Assembly: GCF_007989625.1 (NCBI RefSeq)
Contig: NZ_BJUK01000010.1
Coordinates: 1 to 64,000, forward strand
DNA: 64,000 bases
Direction of reading: 5' to 3'
Source: Bisbaumannia pacifica
GTDB taxonomy: Bacteria; Pseudomonadota; Gammaproteobacteria; Pseudomonadales; Halomonadaceae
Part shown: positions 45,433 to 53,809 of the stretch, piece after piece
Layout of the letters: each line of letters starts with the position of its first letter
Position numbering within the stretch: position 1 is the stretch's first letter
The notes under the pieces: model-generated
The model's input: only the letters and a program-made list of their open reading frames with translations
Told to the model about the DNA's origin: nothing
The model's database searches: none
Made by a program: the position numbers and the translations under genes

Positions 45433-46638
45433 ATGACCGCCCAACAACGCCTCACCCTGACTCGCGCCGACGCCCGCCGCCTGCTGGTGCGCTATCACGT
45501 CCCGCCGGCGCCGTTGGCGACTATCGTCCGTCGCCTAGGCACCATTCAGTTCGACCCCCTGGCGCCGGTCGGCACCAACCCGGACCTGGTGCTGCAGGCC
45601 CGAGTGCCCGGTTACCGGCGGGGCGACTGGCTGCGGGCGGCCTACGAGCAGCGGCTTCTGGTCGATGGCTGGGACAAGCAGGCCAGCCTGATCCAGCCTG
45701 GAGAGTGGTGGGCCCAGGCGCCGTTCCATCGCTGGTTCGCCCGGCGCTGGCGGAAGCACGGCGTGGACGTCGATGCCCCGGAGGCCCGTGCCCTAGTCGA
45801 GCAGGTGGCACGCCATGGCCCCGCCACCAGCCTCGAGCTCGGCGATCAGCGCTCCGACCCCGCCCTGCGCGGCAGCTGGTACGGTCCCAAGCGTTCGCGG
45901 CATCTGCTCAAGGCGTTGTGGGATACGGGACACCTGATGACCCATCATCGCGTGGGCGGTCGCCATGCCTATGACCTGCCCGAGCGCGTGCTGCCCCGCG
46001 AGGCGAGGGAGGTGGATGCCACGCCAGACGAGGCCCTGCAACGGCTGGTGGTGCGCCGCGTGCAGGCCGCCGGCCTGCTGCGCCCCAGCGCCGACGCCGC
46101 CGTCTGGATGCTGCCCTGCCCGCGTGCCGAGCGGGATCGCCGCGCCGCCCGGGCCATGGCCCATGGGGAATTGATCGAGCTCGACGTGGAAGGCACCCGC
46201 TACTGGGCCACGCCGGCGGCCCTCTCGGCCCTGGATGCGGCCCCCGTCCCGGCCGGTGGCGGGGCAGTGCGCTTCCTTGCCCCGCTGGATCCGCTGATGT
46301 GGGATCGTGGCGGCGTCGCCCGCCTCTTCGGTTTCGATTACGTCTGGGAGGTCTACAAGCCCCAGGCCCAGCGCCGCTGGGGATACTATGTGTTGCCGGT
46401 GCTATGGGGCGAGCGCTTCGTCGCCCGCTTCGATGCCCGGTGCCAGCAGGGCGTCTTGACCCTCCTCGCCTGGCACTGGGAAGCCGAGATCCATCCCGCC
46501 AGGCTGCCCGAAGGCCTGGCCGAGGCGCTGCAGCGGGCCGCCGGTGAGTTTCTCGATTACCTCGGCGCCGCGCGTGTCGTCCTGCCCAGGGGCCTCGGGC
46601 GTGAGGCGAGGCGGGCCTGGCAGCTAGCGGTCCGATAA
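45433..46638 (+). CDS. ycaQ: YcaQ-type DNA glycosylase (AlkZ/AlkX family)
   Basis: The 401-residue protein is a winged-helix HTH_42 protein. YcaQ (AlkX) of E. coli unhooks DNA interstrand crosslinks and excises alkylated purines. The catalytic Q-hydrophobic-D motif is present in LGTIQFDPLAPVGTNPDLVL (about residue 36), together with the fold landmarks LTRADARRLLV, GPKRSRHLLKALWDTGHLM and FLAPLDPLMWDRGGVARLFGFDYVWEVYKP. Start at 45433 follows AAGGAG. The surroundings offer no repair partner. Confidence 0.9.
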   Translation: MTAQQRLTLTRADARRLLVRYHVPPAPLATIVRRLGTIQFDPLAPVGTNPDLVLQARVPGYRRGDWLRAAYEQRLLVDGWDKQASLIQPGEWWAQAPFHRWFARRWRKHGVDVDAPEARALVEQVARHGPATSLELGDQRSDPALRGSWYGPKRSRHLLKALWDTGHLMTHHRVGGRHAYDLPERVLPREAREVDATPDEALQRLVVRRVQAAGLLRPSADAAVWMLPCPRAERDRRAARAMAHGELIELDVEGTRYWATPAALSALDAAPVPAGGGAVRFLAPLDPLMWDRGGVARLFGFDYVWEVYKPQAQRRWGYYVLPVLWGERFVARFDARCQQGVLTLLAWHWEAEIHPARLPEGLAEALQRAAGEFLDYLGAARVVLPRGLGREARRAWQLAVR

Positions 46639-46751
46639 GCCGGCGGATGGGCTCGCGGCGGAAACCTTAACAGGCTATCGTTTATCAGACTGAAAAGATC
46701 GCCCCGCGCCGTTTTCCGGCGCGGGGCCGGAATTCCCCGTGAGGAGGCGAG

Positions 46752-47627
46752 ATGAGCCAAGAGAGTGGATACGTACCCCCGAAGGTGTGGACCTGGGAGA
46801 AGGCCAGCGGCGGCACCTTCGCCAGCATCAACCGGCCGATCGCCGGGCCGACCCACGACCAGGCGCTGCCGGTGGGCAAGCACCCCTTCCAGCTCTACTC
46901 GATGGGCACGCCCAATGGGGTCAAGGTCACGGTGATGCTCGAGGAGCTGCTGGCGCTGGGCTATCAGGACGCCGAGTACGATGCCTGGCTGATCCGCATC
47001 GGCGAGGGCGACCAGTTCGGCAGCGGCTTCGTCGAGATCAACCCCAACTCCAAGATCCCGGCGCTGGTCGACCATGGCCCCACCAAGCCGATTCGGGTCT
47101 TCGAGTCGGGGGCGATCCTGCTCTATCTGGCCGAGCGCTTCGGTGAATTCCTGCCGGGCGGCCTGGCGCAGCGCACCGAGACCCTGAATTGGCTGTTCTG
47201 GCAGATGGGCAGCGCGCCCTTCCTGGGCGGCGGTTTCGGGCATTTCTACGCCTATGCGCCGGAGAAGATCGAGTACGCCATCGACCGCTATGCCATGGAG
47301 GCCAAGCGGCTGCTGGACGTGCTGGATCGGCGCCTGACCGAAACGCCCTACCTGGCCGGCGACGACTACACCATCGCCGATATCGCCAACTGGGCCTGGT
47401 ATGGCCAGCTGGCGCTGGGGCGGCAATACGACGCCGGCGAATTCCTGCAGGTGCAGGAGTATGCCAATGTGCAACGCTGGGCCAAGGCGATCGACGCGCG
47501 ACCGGCGGTGCGCCGCGGGCGCATGGTCAACCGCACCATCGGCGATCCGGCCATGCAGCTCCACGAGCGCCATGATGCCAGTGACTTCGAGACCCGCACC
47601 GAGGACAAGCGCGAACGCGTGGAGTGA
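46752..47627 (+). CDS. yghU: Glutathione S-transferase-like disulfide-bond oxidoreductase (YghU family)
   Basis: The 291-residue protein matches E. coli YghU, a nu-class GST with disulfide reductase activity: PVGKHPFQLYSMGTPNGVKVTVMLEELLALG in the N-terminal thioredoxin fold, NPNSKIPALVDHG and VFESGAILLYLAERFG for glutathione binding, and a helical C-terminal domain (FGHFYAYAPEKIEYAIDRYAMEAKRLLDVLD). No catalytic Cys is seen; the family uses Thr/Asn near the thiol. Confidence 0.95.
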   Translation: MSQESGYVPPKVWTWEKASGGTFASINRPIAGPTHDQALPVGKHPFQLYSMGTPNGVKVTVMLEELLALGYQDAEYDAWLIRIGEGDQFGSGFVEINPNSKIPALVDHGPTKPIRVFESGAILLYLAERFGEFLPGGLAQRTETLNWLFWQMGSAPFLGGGFGHFYAYAPEKIEYAIDRYAMEAKRLLDVLDRRLTETPYLAGDDYTIADIANWAWYGQLALGRQYDAGEFLQVQEYANVQRWAKAIDARPAVRRGRMVNRTIGDPAMQLHERHDASDFETRTEDKRERVE

Positions 47628-47645
47628 GCGGTTTGCATGACCGAG

Positions 47646-47683
47646 AACGCCCGATGCCCGCCTGTTGGCGGGCATCGGGCGTT
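47646..47683. terminator. Bidirectional terminator between yghU and rlpA-like gene
   Basis: A perfect 17-bp stem AACGCCCGATGCCCGCC with its complement (47667-47683) around TGTT, located between two convergent stops. T-rich tails are poor, but the stem is the longest perfect one in the window. Confidence 0.8.
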
Positions 47684-47702
47684 ATAGGGTGGCAATTCCG
47701 GC

Positions 47703-48080
47703 CTAGTCGACCTGGGTGATCATCACTGGAGCGGTGCCACGGCGCAGCATGCCCAGCTCGCGGGCGGCACGCTTGGAAAGGTCGATGATCCGGCCCGCCA
47801 CGAAGGGGCCGCGATCATTGATGGTGACCTCCACCTCCTGGCCGGTATCGCGGCGCGTCACAAGCACCCGGGTGCCGAAGGGCAGGCTGGGGTGGGCGGC
47901 GGTCAGGGCCTGCTGGTCGAAGGTGTCACCACTGGCGGTAGTGGCGCCCTGGAAGCGGTCGCTGTAGAAGGAGGCGACGCCACGCTGGGGGGCGATTTCG
48001 TGGGCCTGGGCGATAGCCGGGCCCAGCGTCAGCAGCCCTAGCAGGGCGGCAAGCAGCAGAAACTTGGGTCGATGTCCCAT
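47703..48080 (-). CDS. RlpA-like double-psi beta-barrel protein
   Basis: The 125-residue exported protein (signal peptide ending AIAQA-HE) consists of a single RlpA-type double-psi barrel: GVASFYSDRFQGATTASGDTFD, LPFGTRVLVTRRDTGQEVEV, TINDRGPFVAGRIIDLSKRAARELGML. The barrel Asp and conserved NDRGPF motif of lytic transglycosylases are present. It has no SPOR domain and no lipobox, unlike full RlpA, so it is a minimal periplasmic version. Confidence 0.88.
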   Translation of the reverse strand: MGHRPKFLLLAALLGLLTLGPAIAQAHEIAPQRGVASFYSDRFQGATTASGDTFDQQALTAAHPSLPFGTRVLVTRRDTGQEVEVTINDRGPFVAGRIIDLSKRAARELGMLRRGTAPVMITQVD

Positions 48081-48283
48081 GGGATTACCTCAGGGGTCTC
48101 ATGTCGCGGATATCGCATCATTCGAGGCGATGAGGGCCAGGGAGGCTAGAGGATAGTAACCGGCCAAGGCAGAGGCGGCAAGCCTTGGCGAAGATGGACG
48201 ACGTTGGGCGCAGAAGTCCGCAAAATACTAAATTAATCCGGTGCCCCGGAGGGGGGCACGGGCGATGGAGCCGGGGCAGGTGA

Positions 48284-48332
48284 CCGTGAATAGCCAAGCC
48301 CCGGCCGGGGCCGGGGCCTGGGGTCAGCGGCG
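48284..48332. repeat. 49-bp intergenic unit, copy 1 (hairpin)
   Basis: Begins CCGTGAATAGCCAAGCCCCG and ends TCAGCGGCG, with complementary GC arms. It matches the 50-bp unit at 51301-51350 except for three substitutions and the loop. Reading the minus strand it follows the deaminase stop and can act as its terminator. Confidence 0.8.
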
Positions 48333-48346
48333 TGCTGCTGGCGGTA

Positions 48347-48862
48347 TCACCAATAGTCGCGATGCAGGTCGAGGATGGTTGCTTCTACTTCAGCCACCGG
48401 CCCTACCACCTCGATGGGCTTCTGGCCCTTGGCGAAGACTTCCCGGCAGGGCAGGCTCATGGTGGGGTTGTCCTCATGGTCTCCGGTCAGGGCCAGCAGG
48501 GCCGCCTCGCTGGCGCCATACACGACCCGGCCGATATTTCCCCAATAGGTGCAGCCGGCGCACATCACGCAGGGCTCCACCGTGGTGTAGAGGGTGCAGT
48601 GCCAGAGAAACTCCGGACGATAGGCCTTGACCGCACGGCGGACCAGGGCCGCCTCGGCGTGACCGGTGCCCTTCTCCTCATGCTCGTCATTTTCCTGCTC
48701 CATCAGGATTTCCCCTCTCGGGCCGGCCAGCAGGGCGCCGAAGGGGTGCTTGCCGTCGTCGCGGCCCCGCTTGGCCACCTCGTTGGCGGCCAGCAGCAGT
48801 TCGATATCGCGGGTGACTCGGGAGATATCATCGATCATGGCGTGATCCATCTTCTGGTTCAT
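48347..48862 (-). CDS. Cytidine/deoxycytidylate deaminase-fold purine deaminase
   Basis: The 171-residue protein has the zinc deaminase motifs HAEAALV (His and catalytic Glu, about residues 68-70) and TVEPCVMCAGC (two Cys ligands, about residues 96-99). Homologs include guanine deaminases of the CDA fold and tRNA adenosine deaminases; the neighbours, a nucleobase permease 11 nt upstream and a LysR regulator, favour a free-base or nucleoside substrate such as guanine. Confidence 0.88.
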   Translation of the reverse strand: MNQKMDHAMIDDISRVTRDIELLLAANEVAKRGRDDGKHPFGALLAGPRGEILMEQENDEHEEKGTGHAEAALVRRAVKAYRPEFLWHCTLYTTVEPCVMCAGCTYWGNIGRVVYGASEAALLALTGDHEDNPTMSLPCREVFAKGQKPIEVVGPVAEVEATILDLHRDYW

Positions 48863-48873
48863 TAGTGGGACTC

Positions 48874-50259
48874 CTATGAAGGCTCGTGATCGTCGAGGGG
48901 CGAGATGCCGTTGAATAGCAGGTTAAGGATGATGGCGGTGTTGGCGCCGAGTACCACGCTGGAGTCGAAGACCACGCGACTCCAGTCGGGCATGAAGTGG
49001 AAGAAATCGGGGCTGGCGATGGGGATCATGGCGGCACCAAGGCTTAGACCGACGACCAGGAAATTGCGCAGATCCGTGTCGAAGTCGACGACCTTGAGGG
49101 TCTTGACCCCGGCGGCGAAGATCACGCCGAACATCATCAGGCCGGCGCCACCCACCACCGGCTTGGGTAGGGAAGCCACCAGTGCCGAGAGTTTGGGGAA
49201 GAGTCCCAGGCAGGCCAGCAGGAGGCCGGCCAGGCCCACCACCCAGCGGCTCTTCACGCCGGTGATATTGATTAGTGCGATGTTTTCCGAGAAGGCGGTG
49301 TAAGGGAAGGCATTGAACACGCCACCAATCAGGGTCGAGATGCCATCGGCGCGGATCAGGTTGCCGATGTCTTGGCCGCGTGCCGGGCGACCCGCGATAT
49401 CCCCCACCAGGATGGCGCCACCGGCCGACTCCACCCAGGTGATGGTGACCACCAGGCACATGGTCAGGACGGGCACCAGGTGGAAGCTGGGGGCTCCAAA
49501 GAAGAAGGGCGGCGTCACCGCGACCCAGGAGGCCTGGTTGACGGCGGAGAAGTCCGCCATGCCGCCGAGGGTCGCGGCCAGGAGCCCGACGCCCAGTCCT
49601 ACCAGGATGGCGATATTGGCCAGGAAGCCCCGGGCCAGACGATTGACCAGCAGGATGACCACCAGGACCCCGAAGGCCAGGGCGATATAGCGTGGTGCCC
49701 CGGCATCGGCGACATAGCCTCCCATCACATGCTGGATCGCCACCGGCATCAGGCTGACCCCGATGACCGCCAGCACCGAGCCCACCACCACCGGTGGCAA
49801 CAGGCGAATGAGATGGGCGGCGAAGGGGGCGGCGATCAGGGCGAAGAGGCCCGCGGCGATGATGGCGCCGTAGATGGCCTGCATGATCGCCGCGGGGCCC
49901 GCCGAGGCCAGTATCGGGTCGGTACCGATGGCGATGATGGGAGTGACCGAGGCAAAAGTGACTCCCTGCATCAGGGGCAATCGGATACCGAATTTCCAGA
50001 AACCCACCGATTGGATCACCGTGGCGATACCGCAGGTGAAAAGCCCGGCGCTGATCAACATGGCGATTTCCCGGGGCGCGAGACCCAGGGCACTGCCGAT
50101 GATGAAGGGCACGGCCACGGTGCCGGAAATCATCACGCAGAGGTGTTGCAGGCTCAGTATCAGCATCCTGGGCAGGGGAAAGCGCTCATCCGCTGGACAG
50201 GAAGTGATGCCGCCCGGTATGGCGGCAGATGGGGGGACCGAAGTGCTGCTCGTCTCCAT
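48874..50259 (-). CDS. Nucleobase:cation symporter-2 (xanthine/uracil permease family)
   Basis: The 461-residue protein has about 14 helices and NAT/NCS2 signatures: FPLPRMLILSLQHLCVMISGTVAVPFIIG at the start, the QSVGFWKFGIRLPLMQGVTFASV segment, and the NAT core from FNAFPYTAFSENIALINITGVKSR onward. The Q/E-N-x-P-type purine site appears as the AFSENIALINITGV region. It shares an operon with the purine deaminase. Probably imports a purine such as xanthine, guanine or urate. Confidence 0.92.
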   Translation of the reverse strand: METSSTSVPPSAAIPGGITSCPADERFPLPRMLILSLQHLCVMISGTVAVPFIIGSALGLAPREIAMLISAGLFTCGIATVIQSVGFWKFGIRLPLMQGVTFASVTPIIAIGTDPILASAGPAAIMQAIYGAIIAAGLFALIAAPFAAHLIRLLPPVVVGSVLAVIGVSLMPVAIQHVMGGYVADAGAPRYIALAFGVLVVILLVNRLARGFLANIAILVGLGVGLLAATLGGMADFSAVNQASWVAVTPPFFFGAPSFHLVPVLTMCLVVTITWVESAGGAILVGDIAGRPARGQDIGNLIRADGISTLIGGVFNAFPYTAFSENIALINITGVKSRWVVGLAGLLLACLGLFPKLSALVASLPKPVVGGAGLMMFGVIFAAGVKTLKVVDFDTDLRNFLVVGLSLGAAMIPIASPDFFHFMPDWSRVVFDSSVVLGANTAIILNLLFNGISPLDDHEPS

Positions 50260-50348
50260 GGGACGACCCTCCGTAGCATTGTTGTTGTGACCAACTGGGG
50301 TTGGTAGGGCTACGATGGGATTTTTATTGAGATAGAGAAAATTAAAAT

Positions 50349-50367
50349 CTATCGATTATTTAGATAG
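50349..50367. promoter_or_regulatory. LysR-type operator (CTAT-N11-ATAG)
   Basis: CTATCGATTATTTAGATAG is an inverted repeat with the T-N11-A form used by LysR regulators. It sits in an AT-rich divergent gap, only 8 nt before the LysR start codon and 90 nt from the permease start. Confidence 0.7.
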
Positions 50368-50374
50368 GTGAGGC

Positions 50375-51271
50375 ATGCAGTTCACCCTTGAGCAGTTGCG
50401 ACTCTTCGTCGGCGTGGCCGAGGCCGGTTCTTTCTCGGCGGCAGCGAGGCGCCTGGGCAAAGTGCAGTCGGCGGTCAGTACGGCGGTGGCTAACCTGGAG
50501 CTGGATCTGGGGGTCGAGTTGTTCTCCCGGGAGGGGCATAAGCCGTGTCTGACGGTGGCCGGGGAGGTGCTTTTGGAGGAAGCCCGGGCGGTGCTGATGC
50601 GAGCCCAGGCCCTGGAGGAGCGTGCCTTTGGCTTTACCCGGCAGGTAGAGGCGGAGCTGGTGATCGCGGTGGACGATGCCATTCCCCTGACCGCCATCGG
50701 GGCCGCCCTGGGAAACTGGCAGGGGGAGTATCCCGGCGTGGAGTTACGCCTGACCCGGTTGCCCATGCAGGAGGCCCCCGAGTGCCTGATGGCGGGCACC
50801 CTGGACCTGGCGTTGTTGCCGGTGCAGGCCAACTATCCTCGGGATCTCGCCTTTCAGCGGATCGGGCAGTTGCGCATGGTGGAGGTGGCCCGGCCGGAGC
50901 ATCCCCTGGCACGGCGACAGGGCATCGGCTTCGCCGAGCTGGCGGATCATCGTCAGTTGGTATACGCCCCGCATGGCCAGGCGATCTCCACCAGCGAGTA
51001 TGTGATCTCGCCGCAACGCTATGTCTGCGAGAGCTATGCCGCCTTGCTGGCGTTGCTCGGAGAGGGCCTGGGGTGGGCCATGGTGCCCCATCGTTTGGTG
51101 GCGGAGGCGCTGGCCGACGGACGGCTGGTCGAACTCGACCTGGCAGCCTATCCCTTCACGCCTTGGCTGGTGGGCGTCGATCTATTGTGGTGCCGTCGGC
51201 GTGGGCTGGGGCGGGCGGGGCAGGCTCTTCGCGAACAACTGGCCCGGGTGCCGTTGGGGGAGGTCGTGTAG
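50375..51271 (+). CDS. LysR-family regulator divergent from purine permease
   Basis: The 298-residue protein has the N-terminal HTH MQFTLEQLRLFVGVAEAGSFSAAARRLGKVQSAVSTAV and a typical effector domain. Divergence from the deaminase-permease operon and the CTAT-N11-ATAG site between them suggest that it controls that operon and itself in response to a purine. AGGTGAGG directly precedes the ATG. Confidence 0.92.
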   Translation: MQFTLEQLRLFVGVAEAGSFSAAARRLGKVQSAVSTAVANLELDLGVELFSREGHKPCLTVAGEVLLEEARAVLMRAQALEERAFGFTRQVEAELVIAVDDAIPLTAIGAALGNWQGEYPGVELRLTRLPMQEAPECLMAGTLDLALLPVQANYPRDLAFQRIGQLRMVEVARPEHPLARRQGIGFAELADHRQLVYAPHGQAISTSEYVISPQRYVCESYAALLALLGEGLGWAMVPHRLVAEALADGRLVELDLAAYPFTPWLVGVDLLWCRRRGLGRAGQALREQLARVPLGEVV

Positions 51272-51300
51272 CCTTGGCCTCGGGGAGGCGGGCTGACGGC

Positions 51301-51350
51301 CCGTGAATAGCAAAGCCCCGGCACGAGGCCGGGGCTTGGGATCAGCGGCG
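51301..51350. repeat. 50-bp intergenic unit, copy 2 (terminator-like hairpin)
   Basis: AAGCCCCGGC-ACGAG-GCCGGGGCTT forms a perfect 10-bp stem inside a unit nearly identical to 48284-48332. Its last nine bases, TCAGCGGCG, are the final codons and stop of the minus-strand 103-residue gene. Confidence 0.82.
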
Positions 51351-51653
51351 CGGCTCTTCCTCGAAGAGCTCCGCCTTGGCGTCGCGCATCACCGCCTCGC
51401 AGGCGGCCTGATGGGCGAGCTGGGTGAGTAGGCCCTGGGTCAACTCGAAGCCCTTGCCCAGGCAGGTATCCACCTCCTGCTGGCTCACCGCGGGGGCGAC
51501 ATCGTAGTCGATCTTGAGGGTACGGCCCCGTCTTTCGAGGCGGTCGGCGAAGCGTCGCAATGACCAGGCGAAGCGGGTTCGCCAGTTGGCTGATTCTTCC
51601 ACGCCGTCGTTTACGCTAAAGGTGCATCGCCACTCAGGTTTGTAGACCTTCAT
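51342..51653 (-). CDS. Unrecognised 103-residue protein
   Basis: I do not recognise a family. It is cytoplasmic and mixed alpha/beta by eye: a beta-rich start (MKVYKPEWRCTFSVNDG), a basic helix (TRFAWSLRRFADRLERRGRTL), a short strand (KIDYDVAP) and a C-terminal helix rich in Ala/Gln (LTQLAHQAACEAVMRDAKAEL). Three Cys are spread along it. A CGTGAACC-type ribosome site is weak, but the frame has the codon bias of neighbouring genes, followed by a hairpin terminator. Confidence 0.65.
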   Translation of the reverse strand: MKVYKPEWRCTFSVNDGVEESANWRTRFAWSLRRFADRLERRGRTLKIDYDVAPAVSQQEVDTCLGKGFELTQGLLTQLAHQAACEAVMRDAKAELFEEEPRR

Positions 51654-51803
51654 GTGAACCTCCCGTACTGGCTTGGAAAGAATGATCGCTCGTCGTGGTA
51701 TCTCCGCTGAAAATCACCTGCCGTTCCATCATACAGGCTAGCAGCCATAAGGAAAGCGTAAGGCTGACGGCGAAGCGGGGACTCACTCCGGGCGATGCCT
51801 CGG

Positions 51804-52718
51804 CTACTCAGCAGGGCCGCTCAGGGTCGCCTGCAGCTCCTGCTCCAGGGGGGCGAGGCTATCCCGTAGCCAGTCGCGGAAGGCGGCCGCCCGGGGACTC
51901 GCCATGACCCCGGGCAGGCCGACCAGGTAGTAGGCGAACTCGGTACGTCGCCAGGGACGCAGGGGGCATAGGCTGCCCTCACGCAGGGGTTGCCGTGCCA
52001 CCGTGAAACGCGTCAGGCAGAGCCCCAGGCCTTGCTGGCAGGCGGCCAGAGCCAGGCCGGCATCGGAGACCCGCAGCCGGGGCAGGTCGTTGGTCTCATG
52101 GAGGCCCTCGGCGTGCCACCAGGGGCGCCAATGGCTCCAGGGCTCGGTGGCGGTGGCACCGCCGTCCTCGATAAATCGCCACCGTCGCCAATTGCCGGCG
52201 GCCTCTGCCGGTCCCACCACGGTGATGGCATCGCCCAGCAGGTAGTCGGCGCGCAGGCCGGGGTAGTGGCCGCCACCGAAGCGGATCGCCAGGTCGGCCT
52301 CGCTGCGATGCAGGTCGACCAGGCGGTCGGCGCCCAGCAGCTCGAGGCGCAGTCCCGGGTGGCGTTGCAGCAGGTTGCCGAGGCGCGGCAGTAGGCAGTG
52401 GCGGGTGAATGACTGGGGCGCCGAGACCCTCAGGGGACCATCGATGGGCGGTCGGCCGAGCTCGGCGGTGGCCTGCTCGATCAGCGCGAAGGCCTCGGCG
52501 AGGCGTTCCCGGTAGCGTTCGCCGGCTTGGGTCAGGGCCACGCCCCGGGGGCGCCGCTCGAAGAGACGCACGCCCAGCTCGGCTTCCAAGGCCTTGATGC
52601 GATGGCTGACCGCGGCGGGGGTGACGTGCAGCGCCTCGGCGGCGGTGCGGAAGCTGCCCAGGCGGGCCGCCGTTTCGAAGGCGTTGAGGGTAGCCAGGGG
52701 GAGGCGTCGAGGGTGCAT
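51804..52718 (-). CDS. LysR-family regulator (GcvA-like), divergent from phzF
   Basis: The 304-residue protein starts MHPRRLPLATLNAFETAARLGSFRTAAEALHVTPAAVSHRIKALE, which is the GcvA/AmpR subgroup HTH, and has the matching effector core (DLAIRFGGGHYPGLRADYLLGD). It is divergent from a PhzF-family gene with a shared 101-bp gap, and is probably its regulator. Confidence 0.92.
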   Translation of the reverse strand: MHPRRLPLATLNAFETAARLGSFRTAAEALHVTPAAVSHRIKALEAELGVRLFERRPRGVALTQAGERYRERLAEAFALIEQATAELGRPPIDGPLRVSAPQSFTRHCLLPRLGNLLQRHPGLRLELLGADRLVDLHRSEADLAIRFGGGHYPGLRADYLLGDAITVVGPAEAAGNWRRWRFIEDGGATATEPWSHWRPWWHAEGLHETNDLPRLRVSDAGLALAACQQGLGLCLTRFTVARQPLREGSLCPLRPWRRTEFAYYLVGLPGVMASPRAAAFRDWLRDSLAPLEQELQATLSGPAE

Positions 52719-52721
52719 GGG

Positions 52722-52734
52722 TTAGCCTTGCTAA
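52722..52734. promoter_or_regulatory. LysR-type operator (TTAGC-CTT-GCTAA)
   Basis: A perfect 5-bp inverted repeat with overall T-N11-A form, 4 nt upstream of the LysR start codon in the divergent gap with phzF. Likely autoregulatory site. Confidence 0.6.
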
Positions 52735-52819
52735 GCCTATGGGTGAAAAAGCATTCGTTGTCATTAAACCAGCTAACGAGAGAATGGGAACCTCCTCTAC
52801 CACGACACGGGAGTGCCCC

Positions 52820-53662
52820 ATGACCGAGCGCCTCTATCGCCTCGCCGCTTTCACCCAGGACCCCCGGGGTGGCAACCCGGCCGGAGTCTGGCTGGGAGAG
52901 ACGCTGCCCCCGGCCGCCACCATGCAAGAGCTCGCCACCGAGGTGGGCTATTCCGAGACCATCTTCCTGGCTCCCCTCGGGGAGGGGCGCTACCGGGTGC
53001 GCTATTACAGTCCCGCCAAGGAGATCGATTTCTGCGGTCATGCCAGCGTGGCCGCCGGTGTGGTGCTGGGGCGCCTGCATGGCCCGGACACCTACCGCTT
53101 GGAGACCGCCATCGGCGAGGTGCCGCTGGAGGTGAGCCGACACGGCGAGTCCTGGTGGGCCACCCTGGTCTCGGTGACGCCGCAACAGCGCCCGGCGTCG
53201 GCGGCGCTGGTCGCCGAGACCCTGGCCTGCCTGGGCTGGCGAGCCGAGGAGCTGGACCCCGAGTTGCCACCGGTGCTGGCCTATGCCGGGGTCTGGCACC
53301 TGGTGCTGGCGGCGTCCAGCCACGATCGCCTGGCGCGGCTGGATTACGACTTCGAGGCGCTCAAGGCATTGATGACCCGGGAGGGGCTGACCACCCTGCC
53401 ACTGATCTGGCGCGACGCCGAGGGCGTCTTCCATGCACGCAACCCCTTCCCGGTGGGCGGGGTGGTGGAGGACCCGGCCACCGGCGCCGCGGCGGCGGCC
53501 CTCGGCGGCTACCTGCGGGATGCCGGCTTGATGGCGGCGCCGGCGCGGCTGACGATCCGCCAGGGCGAGGCGATGGGCCAGCCGAGCCGCCTGGAGGTGA
53601 CCCTGCCCGAGCGCGGTGGCATCCGGGTCAGCGGCACGGCGGTCTCGCTGGAGACGCCCTAA
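52820..53662 (+). CDS. PhzF-family isomerase/epimerase-like protein
   Basis: The 280-residue protein has the PhzF fold landmarks: AFTQDPRGGNPAGVWL near the start, the catalytic Glu in GYSETIFL (about residue 45), DFCGHASVAAGVVL and the C-terminal half VEDPATGAAAAALGGYLRD. Outside phenazine clusters these enzymes have unknown substrates. The start at 52820 is the conserved MTERLYRLAAF; the longer frame upstream covers the divergent promoter. Confidence 0.93.
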   Translation: MTERLYRLAAFTQDPRGGNPAGVWLGETLPPAATMQELATEVGYSETIFLAPLGEGRYRVRYYSPAKEIDFCGHASVAAGVVLGRLHGPDTYRLETAIGEVPLEVSRHGESWWATLVSVTPQQRPASAALVAETLACLGWRAEELDPELPPVLAYAGVWHLVLAASSHDRLARLDYDFEALKALMTREGLTTLPLIWRDAEGVFHARNPFPVGGVVEDPATGAAAAALGGYLRDAGLMAAPARLTIRQGEAMGQPSRLEVTLPERGGIRVSGTAVSLETP

Positions 53663-53809
53663 CCCGAGGAAGTCCTCCTGCTCCGGCCGTTCGTATCACG
53701 TTAGCGGTATGTCACCGCGTTTTCTGCTAGGCTTGGCGCCCGTGGGCGCCAGGCCCGTTGCTCGTTGCCGGCCCTCTCTCCTCTCCCCATCTCGCAGGAC
53801 CCCGCTACC

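Noticed and set aside
48241-48259. GTGCCCC/GGGGCAC hairpin downstream of the rlpA-like promoter region
   Set aside because: It lies between two minus-strand genes, upstream of the rlpA-like start, with no T tract in the needed direction.
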